Origin: Rostrohypoxylon terebratum
Taxonomy: Eukaryota; Ascomycota; Sordariomycetes; Xylariales; Hypoxylaceae
Length of the DNA: 64,000 nucleotides
Assembly (NCBI GenBank): GCA_022497145.1
Contig: MU385914.1
Location: 62,001-126,000 of the forward strand
Reading direction: 5' to 3'
The translations under genes were made by a program, and so were the position numbers. The first letter of the stretch is position 1. Every line of letters begins with the position of its first letter. Shown piece after piece: positions 13,241-25,192 of this stretch. A model generated the notes under the pieces. It was not told where the DNA came from. It was given only the letters and a program-made list of their open reading frames with translations, and made no database searches.

Positions 13241-14555
13241 TGTGTATGGCCCATCTTTAGGGTGATATTCCTCTATCACATCTCGTTCCTGTAGGTGAAC
13301 ACATGTTGGTTGGCAGACCCTAGTCCGACCCATGCTTGCTGGACCTGAATTCCAATCATCAATGCCCCTAGTGAACACCTAGCGAGTCAGACTCTCGCGC
13401 TGACTGATGCAGCAACGTTACGATGCTAGATCTCAGAGAGGATCTGGGCGGAGAGCAGACGTCAGTCGGCTCGTGAACCGACCACTCAGCTGCGTCCGTG
13501 TAACCAATGCCCTTTTTCTAGAAACCAGGGGAACTCTAAAGATTTCTCAGGGTAGATCGACTGCTACGGTGACCGAATAGCCGAGCCTGATGGTGGGATG
13601 GCCAGCCTTAAGGTTAATTGCTCCAGCCATGCTACTGGACAAGGTGGTTGCCCCAAGTAGCAATAGCTGACAGGTACGGTTTAGTTATTTTTCGACGCCT
13701 ATTTCGGCACAAGCGAGAAGGAGAGCGGGCCTCGGTGCGTGGCATTCGTCCCTGTCGCGGAGTTGATCAACGAGAAAAAAACGTTGCTTTTTGAACTTGT
13801 CGGCACCGCACTGGCCAGTGCCTCATGTCAAAGCGACCTTATATTTCACAAATCAAGCTGGCTTGGCACATCTTAGCTGAGACATCGTGAAGGATATCGA
13901 CGGGAGTTATGTCATAGCTAGTAGTTCAGGTTCACATTGTCATGGCTGGAAACGGACCCTGCAGGCAAGGACTCGGTCGATGACAGCGGAATGGCGTGTT
14001 GTAGTAGCAATGCCTGTATCATATCAGACCTCGTATTGGTTAGTAGTTCCTGTTATGGGTTCATTCGTGACAACACTCCGTGCTAACGGTCGACGAGATC
14101 TGCAGAGAGAAAAATAAATCATCGAGAGAGACACTACCCAACGTGGTAGACACCTGTCATGACCGGACTGAAGTCGGCAGTGGGGCATGATGCTCGAGAC
14201 TAGGAACACGATCGCCTTTTCATTCGTCCCAGCGTAGTGGTTCCGTACGCCGTAGTCCTGCAAGTTCCCTTTGGTGTCGGCGAACCTTTGTAATGGGTAA
14301 TGGTAAGCAGGGATAAAGGCCCAAGCCCACGGACGGTGAACAGATCAAGTGGCGTCGTCAAGGATGTACCACGCCGGTATCAAATGAGCCCTTGGACTGT
14401 CTCATTGCGGTTAGTCCTTGACAGACCTGCCTTTTTGTTCAGGTATTTTAGCTAGTAGGTAACTAGAGGGCAATTTAGTTGCTTTTCATCTGAATTATGA
14501 CCTGTTCGGCAGCTGGGTGCAGGTAAGCGAATTATTGGAGGCTGCGCATTTCCGG

Positions 14556-14685
14556 TGCTGTTGTTGTTTGCCATTTTGCTGTTGCCGTTGCCCATTGTGC
14601 CGTTGTACTATTGTGCTATTGTGATATTGTGGCTATTGCTGATGTCGCCTGCTTCTGCTGCTGCTACTTGCTGTTATGCCACCGC
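14556..14685. repeat. TTG/CTG-rich low-complexity tract
   Basis: A long run of near-repeated triplets (TTG, CTG, ATT, GCC) with clear three-base periodicity. Read on the minus strand it would be Gln/Ala/Asn-rich, but stops occur after about 20 codons, so I treat it as low-complexity DNA and not an exon. Confidence 0.6.
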
Positions 14686-17600
14686 GTGGCCGTCGGCTGG
14701 GCGTGAGAATTGACAAAGCGGAGCTTCACGATGTACGAAAAAGATCGGACGATTAATCTGAAGCTAGTAGAGCTAGTAGATGGGATTGTTAGGATAGCGA
14801 GAGTACACATGCGCGTTGATTTGCGGTAGCGTTGTTAACATATTAGCCTTACTTTCTCGCTGATCGGCAGCGGAGTATTGAGCGCTAAGAGCTGACAGAG
14901 GTGACAGGTGTTTAGGATCCCGAGGTTTGAATCTCGAGGCAAAAGCCGGGAGCGGTGATGCGATGCACGTCTTCGAAGTCCAATGACCTTATTAGTCTTG
15001 CGTGTGGAACCTAGGTCCTAGTTCCTAGGGATCCGCAAGACTTGCTGCATGCCATTTTGAATATCGCGATAGCCGAATTGCACGACTAATTGCTTGTCAA
15101 GCCTACATACTATGTAGTTTGCAGCTTAGTCTAGGGGGAGAGGGGAGGGTGTATTTTGGTGAGTTGTGACCTGTCACTTTTTTGACCGCGACCAGACGAT
15201 GCACAATACCGGGTTAAAGGCGCATCCGATATGATGAAACCTGCAAGGACCCCCCGCTAGCATAAACTCCGTTATGATGAATAACGGGGTCGCGCATGCA
15301 GAATGGCGAGACCACCATGATGACAAAATAAGTGTTGTAGGTGAACACGAAGAATACGATTTGCGGCTCTCGGACGAGTCGCTAAATCGCTAAGAAAAAA
15401 TCAATTTTGTAATAAGCCCAAGCCTGACCAAACAGTACCCCGGTTATTGGCCACAATGCTGGATTCGAGCGCTGTTCGCCCTAAACGGTCTTGGCGGCAG
15501 CGCCGTGAAGCGGTGCTGCGGCTTCAGATCAAGGACTACGAATATTCGAAGTTCCCTATCCCGCTGTGTCAGCTAAGCCCGAGCCATCGATCTCTAAAAA
15601 CTTGGCTAGCGGTGCTCTCTACCTAAGTTGAAGGCGTCCTCCCTCACTGCTTTTATGAGTTGATAAATCAATCTAGATAGGCCTATGCATTGTTCATTTT
15701 CTCGCCTAACGTTTCCCCTAAGCGGTCTAAGGAGTGCCAATATGGGTGGATCGCCGGCTAAGCGGACGATCTTAGCAGCCAGAAAAGTTGCGAGTCGGTG
15801 GGCGGGCGAGAGAAGAAGGGCCAATGAATAAGTGACCGCGAGAGATTGATACGCCGGGCTCAAGGATACTACCTCCTCAGAAACTATTCGCGGGACTCGC
15901 TCGGTTGAATGGGCTAGTATCCACCGGGAAAGGCTTCATGTATGCCAGCTCATGTGGTTACTTTGTGGGGCTCACGAGTCCGGTTCTGCATGTCGTGAGG
16001 AGGCCCTGAGGGTGACAGGCACAAGAGCAGAAGACGCCAGAAGGAGTTGGCTCCGCGACATCTGATAGACTCCCCCTTGTCGCGCGGGAGCTTGTATATA
16101 AAGTCAGCAGAGACATCGTTCGATCAAACTAGGCAGTGGCCCTACCAGAATGACGACGAAGGGGACGATGTCGAGCTCTCTCGAGGGCAGTTGTACCTAG
16201 TGGCAGTGATAAAACCTAGGGGAAACCCCATTAATCGACTTTCTCCTTTAGGCAACGGGAAGAGGGCTCCTTACCTAATGCTTCTAATGCTTGTAGCTAC
16301 CTACTTACAACATAATGAATTTTTGAAGTTCCAAGGCCTTCAATCGGGTCATTTCCCACCAGATATCAACCTGAACACCCTCTAGATTGTATTATTCTCT
16401 TGCCGAACACGTAAGAGATCTGCCACTATAGACAGCACAACCACATCTCCACAAAAGGAATGCGGTCCCGAGACACAAGGCGGCCCAATATGGCTTGTGA
16501 GGGTTCTAAAAACGATAACAAGTAATTGAGGTTAAAAATAAAAATTATCATTTACCTGTTACCTGCTACCTGCTACCTGCCATCTGCAGAGGGTTAGACA
16601 GGTTAGCTTGGTTGGTTGCAATGTGAGAGTCAGCTGTGGGACAGCGCCCCAAAGCCACCACGACAAGATCCTCTAGAAACTCTGAACTTGGCGAGCAGCT
16701 CCGGCAAAGGGTAGCAGTGATATCAGCGATATTCAGCAACGACCCGGTCGCGTAGATTTTGCAGGTTTTGCAGCGGTAGTACAGCAAGTACAGAACAACA
16801 TACAGCAACGGGCTTAGAGTGACAGGGTCATTGAACGAATCAGCGTCTGCTTTTACTTATGTTACGCTAGTTTTGCATTCAAGGGGAGACAAGGGAGTCG
16901 AGAAAAAACGTGCGTCGTGACGCGCATGGGATCGAATCAGGGTTCCAACGGCGGCGCTGGAGGGTTCTAGGAGTTATTTTTTTTTGGTGGCATCCCGATT
17001 CTCATTTGCCGTTTCTCGATAGAGCCCAATGAGGTAAAATAGAAGAAAAAAAAACCTGCTCTTGTGAAAACGAGTGACGAAACGTTGGGCATTTAGTAAT
17101 ATATCTCATAAGACTATATGATATGACTAGACTTAAGTCTTGAAGTTACGAAGAAGAAGAAGAATCGTTGTTGTGAAGAAGTTGAAAAAAAGTTCAAGTC
17201 AGTCAAAAAAAAGTGAAAAGTGAAATTTAGTGATAGCTTAAAGTTGGCGTTCGTTGTTTCCTGTTAGTGTTGTTAGTGTGTTAGTGTCAGTGTCAATGTC
17301 AATGTCAGTGAAGTTCGTTAGGAGGCGCCTTCTCGGGAAAAGACTCACCACTGGAACACTATGGTCGTACAGGCAGACAGATCGTTACCTAGTACGTACA
17401 GGGGCACGCTAAAAAGGAGGATTGCTTTGGAGAAGGTCTATGCTACTTAATTACATATAGCATATAGATCACCGTCTATGTTGCGATATCTGAATTCCCT
17501 TTTCCTTTTTTTTTCCCATTCCCCATTCCCATTATTCGACATTGATCTGTCCCATTATCTACCATGCAACTTTATGTCTTTTCACACGCGGGGGTTCCGA

Positions 17601-19053
17601 GCGCTTGGATCAAGCAAACTTGGCAACCCCGGATACTGGGATGATTTTCTCCCATCTGAGAGGTTGACAATTGATATATTATACATCGATATGTATGTAT
17701 TGCATACCTAATGTACCTACATGCATACATGCCTACACGCCTACACGCCTACATATTATGTATGTACAATACATGCCTACCTAGGTACATATCCCCAAGT
17801 TGCCAAGTGCTCATGCGCTCATGCGTAAGGTACCACCTACATGCATATCATACATTCGTGTTCCTAGCTCCAGCTATACCTACATACATCTACCTATATA
17901 CCTACTGTACCTACTATATACCTACCTAAGTAGCTATACCTCCAAGGCTAGCTACACGTACCTAGTATAGGGGTCCCAATATCAACTACCTATCATCCTT
18001 TACTTTTACCCTTTACCATGTAACTTTGCCAGGTAGTAGCAAAACAAAATATCCATAATCCATAATCCGTAATTCATCCAAAACATCCTTACCTAATTCA
18101 CTTACCCTTGTCTTCCTCTTCCTACCTCTGTCCCTTTTGTTTCATTGTTTTCTTTTGTCTCTGATGTGCCCCCCTTCTGCCCTACCTAGATCCTAGGATA
18201 TATATCTCTCCCCACTTACGATCTCCCTAAAATACGATAAAATGAAATAAAATAAAGGAAAATTAGGAAAAAATGAATGAAATAAAAACCCCCGACGGAC
18301 CCGAGTACCCGCCAACCTGGTCGATGAGAACCGTAGTTGGCGGTACAAGCCATCCCTGTTTTTGCTTTTCCCATTCATATTTGCCCTGTCCGACCTCAAA
18401 ATGTCCAGATTTCTCTGGCGTACTGGCCCACCCACACCCCCCATCATACATACACCACCCGCATACAACATACACTTACTGACAGTCACGATCTGCCTTC
18501 TCTTAACACCAGCCCAATAGTCTTCTGACGCCATATCCGCTCGACGAAACAAATTTGCCAAGAAGGTCCACGGCCTCTTTGTGTCCCACGTTTCTTGCCC
18601 TCGATATCAAACCCCACTTAATGGGTTTGTGTCTTGTCAGAAAATTCAGATCACTGTACCTCTCTCTCCTATCGAAGCATGGCTGGACGCATCGGGCTCA
18701 GTCACCGCAATGGGGCTTTTTCCCGGGATATTGCTCAGACTTAAACCTGATAGTATTATTACATCGTCTTTTAGAATCCGCGTCCCTGGCCTGACGAATA
18801 GAGCGAGGCACCCCCCTCTGCCGCGAGCCTTCCGCAAATGATTCCGTTGCTGCTGCTTCGGATACGTACAGGTTCCTAACTATCAGACACCCCGTCACTA
18901 TTTTTTTACCACGCAGGCACTAAGTACGCCAGCCGCAATTCGACGCGGCAATCGTGCGTGGTCATTTGAGCTGCCCTATTTTTTTTTGTCTGCCCCTGCG
19001 ATACACCTCCTCGGCCCTTGTTTCGGGCGTTGACCTACCCTACCTACGAAAAG

Positions 19054-19059
19054 TATAAG
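19054..19059 (+). promoter_or_regulatory. TATA-like element of the zinc-ribbon gene
   Basis: TATAAG lies 179 bp upstream of the proposed ATG at 19233 and is followed by a CT-rich stretch typical of fungal start regions. Confidence 0.4.
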
Positions 19060-19232
19060 TACGGCCGTAGCACTCCGAGTCTTTCTTGGGCATACCTCAT
19101 CATCCATCATCATAGACTCTCATCTCGTCGCTCATCACGTCGTCCTACCTTCCCAACTACAATTATCAACGTTCCTTTGAGAAGTTTCCCCTCCTTTCCA
19201 GAGTATTCTACCGTCTTCTTCAGACAGACAAC

Positions 19233-19500
19233 ATGCACACGATGACTTGCTCTCATGTCCACGACTCCATCGTCGAGTCCCAAGCTGTTCACTCCTGTCA
19301 CTCAACGTCTACGCACGATTATCCCCTAGTTGATATGTCTGGGACCGTATGTTTCATTGCCTAACTACGAGATTAGAGTATTATTAACCTTCTTCCTCAA
19401 GGCCCCTGGAAAACGCTGCCCAACCTGTCAGGGGAAGGGTCAAGAAGTTTGGGTCTTGCCTGGACGAGACTGTCCTTACTGTGGAACATACGTTGCTTAG
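19233..19500 (+). CDS. Small CxxC zinc-ribbon protein
   Basis: Exons 19233-19346 and 19402-19500 flank a 55-nt intron with a GTATGT donor, an internal CTAAC and a CTCAAG acceptor; the join keeps frame. The 70-residue product ends in a compact motif, CPTCQGKGQEVWVL followed by CPYCGTYVA, that is two CxxC knuckles about 20 residues apart. The first resembles the CxxCxGxG repeat of DnaJ-type zinc fingers. The conserved-looking part begins at MSGTAPGKRC, so translation may instead start at the in-frame ATG at 19335 (36 residues). No signal peptide or membrane segment. It probably binds one zinc ion. No function is assigned. The long open frame on the opposite strand (19397-19813) looks like a chance antisense frame. 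Confidence 0.65.
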
Positions 19501-21687
19501 AGGGGGAAATAAAAAGCGAGATTTTCTTTTGAGTAAGTCGATCGACTCGACGTTCGGCGGTGATATTCGAGTGGCCAGCTGATTGAAGATCCCAGGCGTG
19601 GTTTGAATCTGACTTACCGGGTTTTTTCGTCGTCAACATCGCAATATCATTTCTCAATTCCATTCCTTTGCAAGTTCGAAAAGTTCCCGCCATTGTACCG
19701 ACCACGACTGTATCCTGGTCGAAACGCAGAGTTCTATCGAATCTACTAAAACCTAGCGTCTCTTCGAAAAGAAAATGTGTCGTGTGGTGGTACACTCTGA
19801 GAGTACACGTCATTTCATAGTCATTGGCTTGCTGACTGGAAAAGTCGGTGTCTTGTCCGGGTACCGCGAATATGCAACTTGATATATTAAGCTTCTCTCT
19901 TATTTTGCTTCTCGGGCGGTACGGGGGGTGAGAGCGAAGGGGGGGGGGGGGGCGTCCCGTTAGATTTCAGATCGGTTGGTTAGACGCAGGCGAAGGGCAA
20001 AGTAGAAGCGGCAATACCCAGAAGTGCGAGAGTCTCAGCTCTCATCTGTCTATGTATAGTTGAAGAGACAAGAAATTCATTATGGCGATCGTCCTTCATA
20101 TCGTGAGTCAGATTCGCGCACGCTAACTCTTGACAACTCGTAAAAAAACACGAGCTTCGGCGAATCAGACCAGTTGTAGGTGAACCCAGGTTAAGTGAAT
20201 CCTCGCGCGTGATTCGTCGGTAATTATCAATCTTAAACGCGAGTGGCTCTCCCTGGTCGATCGTCATTCGCTCTCTGGTCCCTGTCAGCCCTGCGAGGCT
20301 TCAGTGAGGCTCAAGGGGGTTACATTACCTATGCTTAGTGAACATGGTGCTTTAGTCGACCTGTCACCTCCCTAAAGCCGGAGATGCGCGGGCGGCCTCG
20401 AAGTCGGGGAATACCACCACCGCCACCCACCTCCACGGGGATGACCGACTACCGAGTAAGGTAATGGTGAGGTAATACGACCCAGCACCAAGGCCGTTCA
20501 AGAGTACATGCAAGTTACATATGAGGCTCCGGTCTTCAATCTTGGCTCGGGATTCTGATCTCGGAAGTTCCGACGTTACACAGCAGCAAGCGGGCGCTTC
20601 CAAGGTTCCCCCCTCGGTACCTGACTTCCAATAGACCGGGTTTGGAACCGAACAAGCTTTCGAATCTTGGTTTCCATCCCTGCTCCATCGCCAACACCAT
20701 TGGCCTCGTGGTTTTATTTTTCCGTGCAACACACGCATACGCTTACGCATACGCATCCTAATCAACTATTATGATAAGTACGTAAATCTTATAAAATCTC
20801 TTATTACCTCTCGACGTGTGGGATGCAACGGAGATACTCCTTTACCGTTGTGGGCGTAGCGCGTGTAAGGCCCAGGATGAGATTTTCTCGATTTGCTCGA
20901 TCTAGCAGGGAACGTCGGGGAGGGTTGGTCCCCGAGGAAATGATAGATAATATAGTTCTTTTGACGTGGAGGCGAGATAGGGAAATTCTATTTATCCTAT
21001 GACCCAGGAGAAATATGTACGTATTTACTAATTGCCCGGTGGCTTGAATTGGTCATTGAGGTGTGTAGAAGTGTAGAAATGTGTCGCTTATTCAGGGGCT
21101 CGCGGAGCCGGTCACATGCGGATTCCTCTTCCCTCCAATGAACAACTCGAAAAGGAGGTAGGAGCAAGCCCAGATTCCCCGAGCACAAAATCAGGTAGGG
21201 CTTGCGAATATTCAATATTACCTAACTGAAACCCGCTGAAACTTTAGGGAAGTCTACCTAGTATGAATTACCTAATCTAGAGAGTAATGGTGTATTCTAT
21301 CGTGGCTTCTCGACGCCAATCGTGTCACTCAGATAGCGGCTACCTCGAATAGGATACCGGTTCCTACCTCATAGGTAAGGGAGATGCTATTTTACATAGA
21401 ATAAGGTTGTAGCCTTGGGAAGTTCCTTCCTGGATTCTCAGGTTACCTTACACTCGCAGAAACTTACCTAAACACCCCCTAAATCTCGATCACATTTTCA
21501 AATCTTACCACCTCAACCTCAACCTATTCTCTTACAACTACTACCCAAATCTTCAATCTCTTATTGATACAACATTACAACTATACCATACTATTTCACA
21601 AACCCTTCCGTTAATACACATTCATTATTTCAATATACGGAAATAAAAACAATTGAAAAAAGAAGAAAAAAGTGTACCACCGCTAAA
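19501..21687. other. Intergenic region
   Basis: Short open frames on the minus strand (to 133 codons, 20364-20765) show no domain. Just before 21688 the + strand has a long C/T-rich and A-rich leader, the usual look of a fungal promoter and 5' UTR. Confidence 0.5.
19939..19952 (+). repeat. Run of fourteen G
   Basis: A pure G homopolymer of 14 bases. Runs like this are hard to sequence and mark where the assembly may be off by one or more bases. Confidence 0.9.
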
Positions 21688-22845
21688 ATGTCTTGCTTCA
21701 TGCCAGAGTGTCATTCCATCCGCCCGAACGGGTCGAAATACAAGCTCGATCATGACAAGAACACTGCCCCCGGCGCTATGTTTTATTACTGCTCCATTCA
21801 TTGCGTCTACCACTGCATCTCGATCAAGCCCCACCGACGTCTTCCCCAACCTATCTGTGGTGAGTGCGCTTGGCTCTTCTTTCAGTTTCCCAAAGAAGCC
21901 ACCAGATATCCGGACTCCGATATTAGCGCCCTCAATGGTCCCGATGATGGAACGTTGACTCCACCTATAACACCGCTGTCTCGGTCCCCAAACGGTATTT
22001 TGGGGCATGTGGGTACTGCAACTAACGATCCCGATGCCATGGAGCTGGATGGACCTAAGTACTCACTGCCGGCCCTAGAAGAGACTTTCGGCAATCCCCA
22101 CGAACATACCCACAGTAATGAGAGCAGGCTAGGAAGAAGGGGTCGAACACGTTGCCGATGTTGCAACATGGGTTCTAGCAGCGCTTTTCATAACCACGAT
22201 GAGTAGTATTCAGCTATAGATGCAGATGGCGACATCAAAATGGAAGACGCATCATCAGATGATAGGACTCCGTCCCCTCCTCGGATCGTAAACGTCCCTA
22301 TTCGAGCATCCGGGAGTACGTTCTTGCAGCAGTTCGTCCCGTACCATAATCCTGCCGTTTTCGATGTGCGCCCGCTGCAATAGCACTGCAGGCATGAGGG
22401 CATCTTCCTCTTTCGATACACCGATTTCCGTGGCTGGCCCGCCGTACAACCGGTCGCACACGAACGGCAAATCAGGCGCTACTTTCAACCCCTGGTTTAT
22501 GAAGAAGAGAGATGTGGCGGTGTAGACGGGCTCCTTATCAATGCCCGCTCCTGGTGCTGTTGGGCCCAAGGCTTTACCTACCTCGAACCCGAGCTAAGAT
22601 GGGTGTTAACGCTTATCTACGACCTAATCAGCGTCGTCATCGCGGAGCAAAAAGCGGCGGCGACGGGGGTGTCGCTCTCCACAGAGGGCGCTATAGGCAC
22701 GGATGCGAACGATGACCCAGACAAGTTGTTCTGGGAGGGCCGATATTATCTGCATAACCTCATGGCGGTGGTGAGAGAGATGAAACAGACTTTTGGTATC
22801 GCGAATTTGACGATCCCGCGATTGCCTTGGTTAGACGGGAATTGA
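21688..22845 (+). pseudogene. Hypothetical protein frame interrupted by two TAG codons
   Basis: One reading frame of 385 codons runs from a good ATG context (GCTAAAATGTC) to a TGA-ended C-terminus and is broken only by TAG at codon 173 (22204-22206) and TAG at codon 232 (22381-22383). The N-terminus is cysteine-rich (C3, C8, C35, C39, C43, C57, C60). The middle is acidic with Ser/Pro (KMEDASSDDRTPSPPR). The C-terminal 150 residues look globular (ELRWVLTLIYDLISVV, then LFWEGRYYLHNLMAVVREMK). I do not recognise the family. Both stops would be Gln codons after one C-to-T change in a CpA context. A 63-nt intron with a weak GTTGCC donor (22151-22213) could remove the first stop in frame, but nothing similar removes the second. 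It may be a decaying gene, an assembly problem, or a readthrough gene. Confidence 0.5.
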
Positions 22846-24209
22846 ACGACTACTAAGGTTACCTTTTTCTTCGCTTTGCTTTTGACTTGTAGCGTTTAGT
22901 ACTTGTTTTCTCGTCTCGTATAGATTAGGGGGAACGACAAGCGTGTAGTTTCTGAAACTGTATTGTTCTTTACATGTCAACGAAAATGAGGGTATCGCAC
23001 AATAGGTGTCTAGCCCGTCAGGTATGTATTGACTTCCTTATACTAAAAGACACTAATGCGCAAATTTCTATAACTTCGGAAGTGTTTCGAGACTCAGCTA
23101 CACGAAATTAGGTAGGTATCACCTACCCATTGTACCGTCTTTCTGGGTCTTTAGGGGGGCTCTTTTGGGGACTCGATGCCTGATCCAACCTCTGGCGACA
23201 AGGCATCCCACTCTCCATCACTCCCACACACTGTCGCATCGGAAGTGTGACAGTCAGGCTGTATGGGCACCGAGACAGATAACTATTCTCCCGCTTCCGC
23301 CTCCGTTTCCGTTTCCGCTCCCATTTCGAATGCTTCGTCCACATGCCCCTTTTCTGACCCTATTTCACCCTGTTCACTCTCATTTCCGCAGAGCAATCCG
23401 ATCACTGCTCTCTTCACTTGGCGGTATGACTCGTGTATGGACTGAGCTGGTCAGCTTACGCAACTTATAAATGACTTCGCATAGGATACGTATACAGATA
23501 TTCTATTCCTATTTGAATGGTGAGTTTACCCTACTTTGGTTAATGTGAACCAGACGAATAGACTCCCGATAGCTAGAGAAAGAAGAACTAGGAAGAGCCT
23601 ATAAATAGGGTGCTGATTATAGGAGACGTATGCTACTTAAGATGTGTAATGCTGAATTGATGATCAGACATTCATGACATCAGCTAAGATGAAATAGAAT
23701 TACTGTCCATCCTCGATAGACTCAGCAGTCCTATAGCCTCTAGGGAACTTCTACGCCTCTAGATAGTGCCTAGTAGAGACACAATTCAATATTGTACTTG
23801 ATGCTTCGTTTAAGCCCAAGTACCTTCAATGAATAGGCTTTTTACACTTTTATATCTGAGGTAAGTTTATAGCTACCTATTCAAGGGGCGCATTCAAAGT
23901 TCAGATGACTCGATACTACGTGACTAGTTGGAAAGTATGAAGACCACAAAATTCAAAGATAGGTAGTTAAGTTAGCATATTGAAATTTAGATTCGGGAGA
24001 TAGACACACGTAAGGATATATAATATACTGTCCCTGGCTTGTAGCACGACTTTCATTCTTATTTACCCAAAGTCAGAAATCATCGGAACAAATACACTCT
24101 ACCTACCTATCACCAGCTCTTAAAAGCGCACTTGCGACAAGAACAATCTAGATACGATACGCAGGTCACACCACAGTACCTAAGCATCGTCTCTCACACA
24201 TCATACACC
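22846..24209. other. Intergenic region with a TATA element at 24017-24023
   Basis: No gene recognised. CCG/TCC-rich repeats around 23281-23330 produce overlapping short open frames without coding sense. TATATAA at 24017-24023 lies 193 bp ahead of the two-TM protein start and fits its promoter. Confidence 0.45.
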
Positions 24210-24747
24210 ATGCCTCCTCACGAGAACGTCGACGCGTGGTCGAGCAGGAACACACCGGGATTGCGGCAGTGGCTTCGTATAACCATACTCATGTTTTCCT
24301 TGCTCATGATCGTCTTTGGGGTCTATGGCTATACCCAGCGTAACGAGAAGGGCGGACGAGACCTTCTGATGTTCGCAATCTTCACCCTGGGCATTGTGGT
24401 ACTGGCGATTCCTACATGGATAGTCCTCCACATCGTAAGCCGCACCTCTGGTTTTATCCTGTCTACCTACTTAGGTACCTACGTATTATTTTGGGAAAGG
24501 AAAGGGAAGCTGACAGCTTATGTAGAAGGCGAGAAAGCAGACCAAGAACCAACACGCAGCCTGGACTGCTCGTAACGCCCAGCGCGATGTCGAGGCTCAG
24601 AGGCCCGTTGAGCTGAACAGCCTCGGACAAGCTCCCGCTAACGCGATGTACCCTAACCCCAAGGCGCCAAAGACAACTCACGTCTCGCGCCAAACTTACG
24701 CCATCCCCGAAGCGAAGAACGAGTTTGAGACCATCGCTTTAGAGTAG
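24210..24747 (+). CDS. Small two-transmembrane protein
   Basis: Exons 24210-24434 and 24526-24747 flank a 91-nt intron with a GTAAGC donor, a GCTGAC branch and a TATGTAG acceptor; 148 residues. Two hydrophobic helices lie at about 22-43 (ITILMFSLLMIVFGVYGY) and 52-75 (LLMFAIFTLGIVVLAIPTW). They are joined by a short charged loop (QRNEKGGRD) and followed by a polar 70-residue C-terminal tail ending KNEFETIALE. An upstream in-frame Met at 24132 exists but precedes unlikely sequence. A shorter 43-nt intron using a GTATTA donor is possible and would add 16 residues after the second helix. The family is not recognised. The topology suggests a membrane anchor with both ends on the same side. Confidence 0.7.
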
Positions 24748-25192
24748 CCTGCCATAAGGCTCTTTCGTTTTTTGCTGGTTCGGCGTTGTTGAAAGGATTG
24801 GATGACAGGTTGCCGAATTATTAGATTGGATGGATTGGCCCTGTCGGATTCTATCGCGGAATGCCCCTCTCCCCCTTTTTCGAGAGCTTCACAGCTTCTC
24901 ATTCCGTAATACTTTTCTCATTCGTCTATCTTCCAGGGGTTAAATATTCGGGAGGGGTTTTGACATTGTGAAAGAGATGTCCATGTTGGTATTTTCCGTG
25001 TTAGTGTGTTTTTCATATTAGTTATTTTATTAGGTTCTCGCGATTCTTAGAATAGTCTTAATAAGGATGAGGCATTCTCTCTCCCATTTCATCGTATCTC
25101 ATGTGACATGGTTCGTTTTCCTTCCCTACCCTCCCTTAAATATTAGGTACCTAAACCTTCGAATGTCAAGCAAGACACATCCTACCTATCTA
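24748..25192. other. Short intergenic region
   Basis: Holds the 3' ends of two convergent genes (the two-TM protein on + and the Thr-rich secreted protein on -). Nothing else is visible. Confidence 0.5.

Larger units (their letters stand above)
9323..19232. other. Ten-kilobase region without a supported gene
   Basis: No open frame here exceeds about 135 codons and none shows a domain, a signal peptide with downstream coding sense, or a splice-compatible partner that I could confirm. It holds G-rich purine tracts (10979-11008 and 11298-11339), several short tandem repeats and many TACC/GGTA patches (10542-10558, 10751-10768, 17700-17960). A two-copy CCCTAA stretch is at 12391-12400. It could be a long regulatory region or hold non-coding transcripts; the sequence alone does not decide. 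Confidence 0.45.

Noticed and set aside
13290..13301. GTAGGTGAAC seen three times (near 13292, 15338, 20176), like the 3' end of 18S rRNA
   Set aside because: The match is ten bases only and flanks differ completely; it fits the general excess of GTAGGT in this DNA.
14918..14945. T-arm-like palindrome with TTTGAATC
   Set aside because: Only one hairpin of a tRNA can be drawn; no other arms or A box.
19397..19813. 138-codon minus-strand frame
   Set aside because: Antisense to the zinc-ribbon exon, no domain, no splice partner; likely chance.
22255..22569. 104-codon minus-strand frame
   Set aside because: Opposite to a longer + strand frame with better coding sense and promoter-like leader; treated as its shadow.
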